From contig CALCPB010001002.1 in the NCBI GenBank assembly GCA_937897665.1, positions 1 through 5,212 of the forward strand: a stretch of 5,212 nucleotides of DNA, given 5' to 3'. The notes beneath the pieces were generated by a model. That model did not search any database and had not been told where the DNA came from. It saw only the letters and a list, made by a program, of their open reading frames with translations. This document shows, piece by piece, positions 1-5,212 of this stretch (position 1 is the first letter of the stretch; every line of letters starts with the position of its first letter). Both the position numbers and the translations under genes were made by a program. This stretch comes from an uncultured Halomicronema sp. (GTDB taxonomy: Bacteria > Cyanobacteriota > Cyanobacteriia > Phormidesmidales > Phormidesmidaceae).

Positions 1-652
<652 letters not shown>

Positions 653-737
653 CTATGGGTGATGAGGGGGGTGCGGCTTCACAGTTTCACCCTGATCTCG
701 CCGTCCTGACCTAACCGGGGTTTAGTTTGCCATTGAA

Positions 738-766
738 ATTATGGGACAGGCCGGTAAGCGATGCAA
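738..766 (-). promoter_or_regulatory. Candidate sigma-70-type promoter for pgm
   Basis: On the minus strand TTGCAT (761-766) is followed after exactly 17 bp by CATAAT (738-743), five of six matches to the -10 consensus; the -35 box matches only in its TTG. Transcription would start near 731 and leave a leader of about 97 nt before the pgm ATG. This is a sequence match only, without transcript evidence. Confidence 0.4.
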
Positions 767-773
767 TCTCTCG

Positions 774-796
774 TCAGGGCGGTTAAGAGCCCCTGA
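774..796. other. Hairpin in the divergent pgm/ankyrin intergenic region
   Basis: TCAGGGC (774-780) pairs with GCCCCTGA (789-796) through seven base pairs with one bulged C and an 8-nt loop. A competing pairing exists between GGGCG (777-781) and CGCCC (798-802). It lies just upstream of the candidate pgm promoter, so it would not be in that transcript; it could be an operator, part of a longer leader, or the trace of a repeat. No T-run follows on either strand, so it is not a standard terminator. Confidence 0.35.
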
Positions 797-819
797 TCGC
801 CCCAGTCGTTGCAGTCACA

Positions 820-833
820 TCGCGCGAGCGCGA
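820..833. promoter_or_regulatory. 14-bp palindrome, possible operator
   Basis: TCGCGC (820-825) and GCGCGA (828-833) are perfect inverted arms around a GA centre, in the middle of the 335-bp region between two divergent genes. The position suits a dimeric regulator acting on pgm or the ankyrin gene, but no known operator is recognised and alternating CG runs form palindromes easily. The rest of the region (635-969) shows no coding potential and no clear promoter for the plus-strand gene that I can see. Confidence 0.25.
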
Positions 834-969
834 ACACTATCTACAAATAACCGCCAACCCCGTGGCCTTCTGTCGTTAACCTGACAAACTCGTAGCGTTA
901 GTATGCAGCACCAACCCTAAGGCCTCATTAAGTCCGCCGACCTTTTTACTGCTATGTAGAAGTGAAACG

Positions 970-1458
970 ATGAATTTTGGACGATTTTTGACCGGCAGCG
1001 CGATCGCGGTTCTACTCATCTTGGCCCCAGCTTGCAGGCTAATTTCACCAACTTCGAGCGTGGCGTCATCCCCTACTAATGAGTCGACCCCACCACCATT
1101 AATTGCCGCCACTCTGGCGGGCGATCGCGATCAGGTACAAGCCCTGCTCGACAGTGGCACCGATCCCAATTTGGTTTATTACACCAACACGGCCTTGACT
1201 TATGCCGCCCGCGACGGCTTCACAGAGATTGCGGCAGCGCTGATCGCCACCGGGGCAAAGGTCAACTGGGTGGATGGCGAAGGCGTGACGCCCCTCATTC
1301 TGGCAGCTTTTAAGGGCCATGTAGAACTAGTAGAACTCTTACTGGCTCACGATGCCGACCCAAACGTCGTCGATCAGTGGGGCCGCACCGCTTTGGACTA
1401 TGCCCGACGGCGCGGTGAAGATGACGAGATCGCCCAGCTACTGCAATCGTCGAGATGA
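970..1458 (+). CDS. Small exported ankyrin-repeat protein, possible lipoprotein
   Basis: A 162-residue protein of unknown specific function, probably mediating protein-protein contacts outside the cytoplasmic membrane. Residues 1-22 look like a signal peptide: Arg5, a hydrophobic core (about 10-20) and LAPAC at 18-22. Cys22 could be lipidated, but Ala at -3 and Pro at -2 make this a poor lipobox, so signal peptidase I cleavage is an alternative. A Ser/Thr/Pro-rich linker (26-43) leads to ankyrin repeats at about 44-72, 73-103, 105-136 and a C-terminal capping repeat at 137-160, with typical signatures such as TPLILAAFKGHVELVELLL (107-125) and GRTALDYA (138-145). The repeats are the whole mature protein; there is no enzymatic domain. 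The ATG at 970 gives the signal peptide directly; the upstream GAAGTGA is a weak ribosome binding site. Two HIP1 octamers lie inside the gene. Its partner cannot be deduced from the neighbours, which are pgm (divergent) and the LtrA-family gene (convergent). Confidence 0.88.
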   Translation: MNFGRFLTGSAIAVLLILAPACRLISPTSSVASSPTNESTPPPLIAATLAGDRDQVQALLDSGTDPNLVYYTNTALTYAARDGFTEIAAALIATGAKVNWVDGEGVTPLILAAFKGHVELVELLLAHDADPNVVDQWGRTALDYARRRGEDDEIAQLLQSSR

Positions 1459-1460
1459 TC

Positions 1461-1485
1461 GGCTGATGCCAACGATCGCTCAGCC
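1461..1485. terminator. Weak hairpin just after the ankyrin gene
   Basis: GGCTGA (1461-1466) and TCAGCC (1480-1485) form a perfect 6-bp stem with a 13-nt loop, starting two bases after the ankyrin stop codon. No T-run follows, so it is at best a weak or factor-assisted terminator, possibly serving both convergent genes. It may equally be chance. Confidence 0.3.
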
Positions 1486-1541
1486 TCAAATAGCCTATTA
1501 ATCTAGCGGATACTCAATCCGGCGCTGCCGCTTGCATCTTG

Positions 1542-1583
1542 CACCCTCCACTCTCTACTCCCCACCCTCCACCTTCTACTCCC
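1542..1583. repeat. Degenerate heptanucleotide tandem repeat (STRR-like)
   Basis: Six consecutive heptamers follow a pyrimidine-rich pattern close to YACYCYC: CACCCTC, CACTCTC, TACTCCC, CACCCTC, CACCTTC, TACTCCC. At a higher level this is a tandem duplication of 21 bp, 1542-1562 and 1563-1583, with 19 of 21 positions identical. Short tandemly repeated repetitive sequences with a 7-bp unit are known from filamentous and other cyanobacteria. The array reaches the first base of the stop codon of the LtrA-family gene, and the next seven bases (TAATCCA) still resemble the unit. It fills the end of the convergent gap. Confidence 0.75.
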
Positions 1584-2743
1584 TAATCCACTCGCAGCGG
1601 AATATTGTCAAACCGGTTCAAGCTCACCAGCGACAGACTCAGCACCAGCACGATCGCTAACGGCGACACCCCCAACGGAATCATGCTCAGCGCCAACGCC
1701 GCCAGCACCAGCCGCGCTCCCACGACCCCTCCGGGCAACGACTGGGGAGTGGCCCACTGCAGTGTCGTCACGCCGATTAGAAAAATAGCCACGCCGCCAC
1801 ACAGTACTGTCCGCGCTTCGGCCCCAAAGTCACCGCTCGATACCGCCTCGATCGCCAACTGAATGCCCACCCCCGTGGCCACAATGCCCATGAACACCAA
1901 GATGTGGCTATAGCCGTAGAGATATGCCCGCAAGAGCGCCAACTTACCGCCGCGTAGCGCCTGGTTGATCGTCGATTCATCAGCTCGTTCAAAATACATC
2001 CACCACAGGCTGACTGCTGTCAAAAATCCGCCTGCCCCTGTTAGTGCACTTTGCCACTGCCAGGCCGTCTCCGAAACGCCCGTGGCCACAGCGATGATCG
2101 CTTCTCCCAACACGATGATGACAAACAGGCCAAACCGTTCATCCATATGGGATTTTTGGGTGGGCACCGTGCGAATGGTCAAGTAGGTGATGGGGCCGTT
2201 GCTGATTTCAATCAGCAGGGCGATCGCCCACAGCCAAAAACGAACCGGTTCGGGTACGGCGATCGACAATAGCCACAGACCAAAGGCAACAGAGAAACTG
2301 ATCGTATAGCGAGCAGTAAGTTCGCGTGACGGGGGCACCAAGCGCCAAGCCTGAACGTACAAAAAGATGATGACGAACCTTAACGCGGCATAGGCAGTGG
2401 CAAATGCGGCCGAGCCGCCCTGCAGCGCATCGTGAATAGTCAGGGCCATGATCACCAGTCCAAACATGACGCCTAGCATGACTAAACGATAGGGGCCGCG
2501 ATCGATATCAAACTGGTCGGCATAGTAGCTAAAGTCGATCCACAGCCACCAGACGGGCACAAACAGCGCGGCGAATCCGGCGATACCGGCCCAGGTCGGG
2601 TCGATATGCAGCAGATGGGCGACTTCGGCGATCGCAAAGACAAAGACCAGATCAAAAAATAATTCTAACCAGGTGGCGTGGCGTTCGCGATCGTCCTCAG
2701 CCGTCAGGTATTGGCGCAGCGAACTTTGGGGTGGGTTAGTCAT
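1583..2743 (-). CDS. LtrA family (low temperature requirement A) integral membrane protein
   Basis: A polytopic inner-membrane protein of the LtrA family, named after a Listeria gene needed for growth in the cold; its biochemical activity is not established. From the ATG at 2743 it has 386 residues, within the usual family size. The hallmark is HATWLELFFDLVFVFA (22-37), with a second conserved block MDERFGLFVIIVLGEAI (200-216). Hydrophobic stretches suggest about ten to twelve membrane helices, roughly at 27-46, 52-70, 87-104, 114-133, 147-163, 167-190, 205-222, 236-250, 275-299, 313-330, 341-358 and 359-376. An in-frame GTG at 2773 would add ten residues (MFSAALVLIP). I prefer the ATG because the family has a short polar N-terminus before the HATW motif; neither start has a visible Shine-Dalgarno sequence. 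It is convergent with the ankyrin gene and separated by a repeat-rich gap from the gene upstream. The family is sure; any role in cold response here is not shown. Confidence 0.92.
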   Translation of the reverse strand: MTNPPQSSLRQYLTAEDDRERHATWLELFFDLVFVFAIAEVAHLLHIDPTWAGIAGFAALFVPVWWLWIDFSYYADQFDIDRGPYRLVMLGVMFGLVIMALTIHDALQGGSAAFATAYAALRFVIIFLYVQAWRLVPPSRELTARYTISFSVAFGLWLLSIAVPEPVRFWLWAIALLIEISNGPITYLTIRTVPTQKSHMDERFGLFVIIVLGEAIIAVATGVSETAWQWQSALTGAGGFLTAVSLWWMYFERADESTINQALRGGKLALLRAYLYGYSHILVFMGIVATGVGIQLAIEAVSSGDFGAEARTVLCGGVAIFLIGVTTLQWATPQSLPGGVVGARLVLAALALSMIPLGVSPLAIVLVLSLSLVSLNRFDNIPLRVD

Positions 2744-2789
2744 GGGGATGAGAACTAGAGCAGCGGAAAACACCGGGACGCTCTAGCAG

Positions 2790-2842
2790 AATGCGGAATG
2801 TGGAGTTCGAAATATGGAATTTCCAAATCTCAATTCCGCATT
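2790..2842. repeat. Inverted repeat upstream of the LtrA-family gene
   Basis: AATGCGGAAT (2790-2799) and ATTCCGCATT (2833-2842) are perfect 10-bp inverted arms separated by 33 bp. A smaller palindrome, TGGAA-T-TTCCA (2815-2825), sits between them. The AT-rich GGAATTT/AATTCC vocabulary recurs at 2984-2991 and 3031-3051 and resembles low-complexity intergenic repeats of cyanobacteria. It could also overlap the LtrA-gene promoter region, but no promoter boxes stand out. Confidence 0.55.
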
Positions 2843-2858
2843 TCGGCGAGCGACTCTA

Positions 2859-2920
2859 CCCTACGGGAAGGCTTTCAGCGAGCGAGCAGTCGCTGGCAGC
2901 CGAGTCCCCTTCCCATCGGG
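2859..2920. repeat. 62-bp imperfect palindrome, REP-like intergenic repeat
   Basis: A long imperfect hairpin can be drawn: CCC (2859-2861) with GGG (2918-2920), GGGAAGG (2865-2871) with CCTTCCC (2908-2914), and an inner stem CAGCGA (2876-2881) with TCGCTG (2890-2895). An alternative inner pairing joins GGCT (2870-2873) to AGCC (2898-2901) and stacks on the inner stem with one mismatch. There is no coding potential through it. Such structured repeats between genes are typical of repeat-rich cyanobacterial genomes; whether this one is dispersed cannot be told from one copy. Confidence 0.55.
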
Positions 2921-3005
2921 CACTTCAAATTCAAAACTTTCAACCTTGTAGGAATCGATCAGCCCTTAACGCCAGGGATTCATAAATTCCAATGCCAAAC
3001 TCCGT

Positions 3006-3028
3006 AGGGCTCTGCCCTCAATGCAGGG
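3006..3028. other. Two mutually exclusive hairpins downstream of the VOC gene
   Basis: AGGGC (3006-3010) pairs with GCCCT (3014-3018) around a 3-nt loop, and the same CCCT (3015-3018) can instead pair with AGGG (3025-3028). The site lies about 55 bp past the VOC stop codon on that gene's strand. No T-run follows, so a terminator role is uncertain. Confidence 0.3.
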
Positions 3029-3082
3029 TACTCCGAATTCCGAACTCCAAATGTTAGCCTCAACTCCCTACCAAACACTGAT

Positions 3083-3490
3083 CTAGCTAATCATGATGTC
3101 AGTCATTTGCTCTAGTTCGATCAGATTGCCATCGGGGGCACGAAAACAGGTTGAGATAAAGCCCCGCTCTGGATAACTCGTGAGGGGAGCCAGCATTTCT
3201 ATCCCCTGTTCCTGTAGGGCCAGCGTCGCCTGCCTGAGATCATTAACCTTGAAAGAAAGCACGACCTGAGCGCTATGGGGGTCATAGCTGAGGCTTTCGT
3301 CCCGAGAGACGAAATCGGCAACTTTTGCCCGGTTGAAGAGCGTAATCAGAACGGCACCCGTATCAAATTCGACATACTCATCGGCATCATCTTCGAACTT
3401 GATCGGCAACCCTAAAACATCTTGATAAAAAGCCTTGCAAGCTTTGAAGTTTTCGACGTTGAGACGGGTGTACAGATACTGAAGCTGCAT
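3083..3490 (-). CDS. VOC superfamily protein (glyoxalase/bleomycin-resistance fold), function unknown
   Basis: A 135-residue soluble protein with the paired beta-alpha-beta-beta-beta modules of the vicinal oxygen chelate superfamily: module one about 3-55 with NFKACKAFYQDVLGLPI (14-30), module two about 75-128 ending in APDGNLIELEQ (118-128). Members act as glyoxalases, dioxygenases or antibiotic-binding proteins. By motif alignment, Glu41 and Glu125 sit near the usual acidic metal-ligand positions, but the two usual histidines appear to be replaced by Tyr7 and Val77. A glyoxalase I activity is therefore not supported, and this looks like the uncharacterised small single-domain VOC branch. 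The start at 3490 is chosen because AGGAG lies seven bases upstream and because the family begins at this point; a longer reading frame from 3523 would add eleven residues with no such support. It has its own promoter candidate and is probably monocistronic. Confidence 0.9.
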   Translation of the reverse strand: MQLQYLYTRLNVENFKACKAFYQDVLGLPIKFEDDADEYVEFDTGAVLITLFNRAKVADFVSRDESLSYDPHSAQVVLSFKVNDLRQATLALQEQGIEMLAPLTSYPERGFISTCFRAPDGNLIELEQMTDIMIS

Positions 3491-3497
3491 GAAATCT

Positions 3498-3502
3498 CTC
3501 CT
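3498..3502 (-). promoter_or_regulatory. Shine-Dalgarno site of the VOC gene
   Basis: AGGAG on the minus strand with a 7-nt spacer to the ATG at 3490. This decides the start in favour of the 135-residue protein. It is the clearest ribosome binding site in the window; the other genes have weak or no sites. Confidence 0.75.
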
Positions 3503-3523
3503 GATGAGATGCGTTTTAGCCAA

Positions 3524-3550
3524 ACTATAGCGTTATACCCAGACCCTCAA
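3524..3550 (-). promoter_or_regulatory. Candidate promoter of the VOC gene
   Basis: On the minus strand TTGAGG (3545-3550) and TATAGT (3524-3529, five of six matches to the -10 consensus) are separated by 15 bp, somewhat short. Initiation near 3517 would give a leader of about 27 nt containing the AGGAG site. It overlaps codons of the alternative long start, another reason to prefer the shorter protein. Confidence 0.45.
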
Positions 3551-3685
3551 GCTGCGATTCACGATGTGCTGGCGCTTTACTGAAGAAGACACCCAGCGAT
3601 GGCAGCGACCGTCCCCTCCGGGCACAAATGGGGCAGGCTGTTTTTAGCTCAGCGCTCCGCAGCAGACCGGCTGAACCCAGTGAGA

Positions 3686-5128
3686 TCAGCTGCTCGCGAT
3701 CGCCTCCTTAATTTCCTGAGGTGACTCAGCAGAGGCTGGGGGAATGGGCAAAAAGATTGTAAAACAGGTGCGCCCCGGTTCTGAAGCGACTTTCACCATG
3801 CCTTTGTGGCGGTTGTGGATAATGCGACTCACCGCATCGAGCCCTAGGCCAGAGCCTTGCCCCATTTCTTTGGTGGTGTAAAACGGCTCAAAAATACGCG
3901 ATTGCACATCGGCGGGAATGCCAGCGCCCGAATCGATGACCTTAATGCACACATAGTTGCCATCGCGCTCTGTCCGAATTTCGAGGGTGCCTTGTTCTGC
4001 CATCGCATAAAGGGCGTTGTCGATCAGATTAGTCCAGACTTGGTTGAGTTCGCTGCCGTAGGCGCAGACTTGGGGCAAGGAGGTGTCGTAATGGCGACAG
4101 ATCTTCACCCCCTGCTTGAGCTTGTAGGAAAAGAGCTTGAGGGTATCTTCCAGCCCTTCATGCACGTCAACTAGCTGCTGAGCGCCCTGGTCGCGGTGGG
4201 AGTAAGACTTCATCGAGTGAACGAGGTCGGCAATGCGCTCAGCTCCTCGTAGACCATTTTTAATCATCGACATCATGTCAAACGAGAGAGCCAGCCAGCG
4301 CACGCCTTGATCCCGCAGTTCCCCGGTTTCATCGCGCCAGCGGCTGGTGAGGTGCTCAAGCGTGTCTACTTCAATACCAGCTGCCGCTAGCGGTTCAGCC
4401 AGCTTCCAGGCTTCGGCAACGCCGTAATCTTCGAGCCAGGTCAACAGTTCGTCTTCGCGATCGCTGAGGGTCATCGCATCCAACGTTTGATGCAAGATGA
4501 TCTCATAACCGCGATCGCGGGTCGCTTGCCACTCCTGCGTGTGGGCCGGGTCAACCTGGGCCTGACCATACACCAAGTTCATATGCTCTAGCTCGCGAAT
4601 GGCGGGCACTACATCGCTCATGGCTCGGACTAGGGCCGCGGCGGGATTGTTGAGTTCGTGGGCCAATCCAGCGGAAAGAGTGCCCAAAGCGGCCATCTTT
4701 TCGCGACCGCGCAGAAAGGATTCTAGCCCCCGTGTCCGCGTCTGCACTACGCGAAAAATGCTGCGCTCAAAGCCGCGACAGTTGTGCAGCAGGGTGAGAA
4801 AGTCGCAGCAGTTGAGCTGATACAAATAACAGTCCGTCAGGGTGTAAACCGAGACGGGCACTGGCGCTTCGGTCAACACGGGTATTTCCCCAAAAAAGGC
4901 GGGAGCCGTATGCTGCCCAATCGGCATTTCGACGCCTTCACTCAGCCGCGTCAGGCTGATCTGACCTTTTAAGAGAATGAAAAAGCCACTGGGATCATCC
5001 CCTTCTTTGCTGAGGGTGGCTCCAGCCGGGAGCTTTACCTCCGTAGCGCGATCGCAGGCCCAGTCCAACTGTTCTTTCGGCAACTGTTGGAAGGCTTCAA
5101 GGGTGAGGAGTTCTTCAATACAGAGCAT
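3686..5128 (-). CDS. Soluble sensor histidine kinase with N-terminal Crp-like (cyclic-nucleotide-binding fold) domain
   Basis: A cytoplasmic two-component sensor kinase of 480 residues with no membrane segment. Residues about 7-125 form a cNMP-binding/Crp-type beta-barrel (LPAGATLSKEGDDPSGFFILLKG region, 33-55; FFGEI, 78-82). The H-box ALGTLSAGLAHELNNP (147-162) carries the phospho-acceptor His157. The ATP-binding domain (about 322-462) shows the N-box NLIDNAL (367-373), G1 DSGAGI (399-404), F-box FEPFY (413-417) and G2 GQGSGLGL (423-430), so it should be active. The sequence typical of the second DHp helix (AERIADLVHSMKSYS, 296-310) comes about 140 residues after His157, so an insertion of roughly 90 residues (about 180-285) splits the DHp. 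In the barrel the Arg expected after FGE is replaced by Val90, so classical cAMP binding is doubtful; the ligand is unknown. No response regulator is in the window. The ATG at 5128 fits the start of the barrel but has no Shine-Dalgarno sequence. Three HIP1 octamers lie in this gene besides one at its 3' end. Confidence 0.93.
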   Translation of the reverse strand: MLCIEELLTLEAFQQLPKEQLDWACDRATEVKLPAGATLSKEGDDPSGFFILLKGQISLTRLSEGVEMPIGQHTAPAFFGEIPVLTEAPVPVSVYTLTDCYLYQLNCCDFLTLLHNCRGFERSIFRVVQTRTRGLESFLRGREKMAALGTLSAGLAHELNNPAAALVRAMSDVVPAIRELEHMNLVYGQAQVDPAHTQEWQATRDRGYEIILHQTLDAMTLSDREDELLTWLEDYGVAEAWKLAEPLAAAGIEVDTLEHLTSRWRDETGELRDQGVRWLALSFDMMSMIKNGLRGAERIADLVHSMKSYSHRDQGAQQLVDVHEGLEDTLKLFSYKLKQGVKICRHYDTSLPQVCAYGSELNQVWTNLIDNALYAMAEQGTLEIRTERDGNYVCIKVIDSGAGIPADVQSRIFEPFYTTKEMGQGSGLGLDAVSRIIHNRHKGMVKVASEPGRTCFTIFLPIPPASAESPQEIKEAIASS

Positions 5129-5161
5129 AGTAAGAGCGGCGATAAGGGTAGGGCTGGTGAT

Positions 5162-5187
5162 ACTGACAGTCAGTTGGAGCCAGTCAG
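5162..5187. promoter_or_regulatory. Palindrome and direct repeats upstream of the histidine kinase, possible operator
   Basis: ACTGAC (5162-5167) and GTCAGT (5169-5174) form a perfect palindrome around a central A. CAGTCAG occurs at 5167-5173 and again at 5181-5187, a 14-bp period that would place both on roughly one face and a third of the helix. The cluster lies 34-59 bp before the kinase ATG, where an operator would be expected. No clear promoter boxes are seen in 5129-5212 and nothing else is recognisable there. Confidence 0.3.
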
Positions 5188-5212
5188 GATGGGTTCACTT
5201 CGCTGCAGGACG

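Larger units (their letters stand above)
2774..3082. other. Non-coding gap filled with inverted repeats
   Basis: No credible gene is present in the stretch of about 310-340 bp between the LtrA-family gene and the VOC gene. It consists of AT-rich arms at both ends and a GC-richer palindromic centre. ATGTGGAGTTCG (2798-2809) and CGAACTCCAAAT (3041-3052) are inverted copies of each other with 11 of 12 matches, so the block 2798-3052 (about 255 bp) is bounded by imperfect inverted ends. No target-site duplication was noticed. The last part also holds the hairpins at 3006-3028, while 3053-3082 shows nothing. Confidence 0.5.

Noticed and set aside
881..904. CTGACA (881-886) with TAGTAT (899-904) as a promoter for the ankyrin gene
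   Set aside because: The spacer is only 12 bp and the -10 match is four of six.
1542..1583. CRISPR array from the tandem units
   Set aside because: Units are 7 or 21 bp in direct tandem with no spacers and no cas genes nearby.
2791..3007. Two short plus-strand frames (64 and 69 residues) in the repeat-rich gap
   Set aside because: They read through the palindromes, overlap each other in different frames, have no ribosome binding site and show no recognisable protein pattern.
3613..3645. GC-rich pairing (CCCC with GGGG) followed by TTTTT at 3641-3645, resembling a plus-strand terminator
   Set aside because: No plus-strand gene lies upstream of it, the stem is short with a long loop, and for the minus-strand kinase the run would be A, not T.
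3649..3674. TCAGC/GCTGA arms just past the kinase stop codon as a terminator
   Set aside because: Only five base pairs around a 16-nt loop and no T-run on the kinase strand.
3857..4174. 105-residue plus-strand frame
   Set aside because: It is antisense to the kinase ATP-binding domain and shares no known motif.

Overview
The window looks like chromosomal DNA of a cyanobacterium. The best direct evidence is the octamer GCGATCGC (HIP1, the highly iterated palindrome of many cyanobacteria), which I count eight times in 5.2 kb (starts 1000, 1121, 2220, 2628, 3696, 4457, 4511, 5048). A degenerate heptanucleotide tandem repeat, palindromic intergenic repeats and a phosphoglucomutase of cyanobacterial type agree with this. 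I cannot name the genus; a filamentous Leptolyngbya-like lineage is only a guess.

Layout from left to right: (1) the 5' part of a phosphoglucomutase gene (pgm) on the minus strand, running off the left edge; (2) a divergent intergenic region of about 335 bp with a plausible pgm promoter, a hairpin and a 14-bp palindrome; (3) a small exported ankyrin-repeat protein on the plus strand; (4) a 124-bp convergent gap that ends in heptanucleotide repeats touching the next stop codon; (5) an LtrA-family multi-pass membrane protein on the minus strand; (6) about 340 bp of non-coding DNA rich in inverted repeats; (7) a small VOC/glyoxalase-fold protein on the minus strand with a clear ribosome binding site and promoter; (8) a 160-bp spacer; (9) a soluble sensor histidine kinase on the minus strand, with an N-terminal Crp-like domain and an unusually long DHp region; (10) 84 bp of its upstream region with a palindrome and direct repeats.

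The genes do not form an evident pathway or operon: gaps are long, strands alternate, and the kinase has no response regulator in view. I see no mobile element genes, CRISPR array, tRNA, rRNA or phage genes. This reads as an ordinary core/accessory chromosomal stretch. The parts most worth a second look are the histidine kinase (split DHp, Crp-like domain without the phosphate-binding arginine, cysteine cluster) and the palindromic repeat block at about 2790-3052. I did not find convincing evidence for a new multi-gene system.
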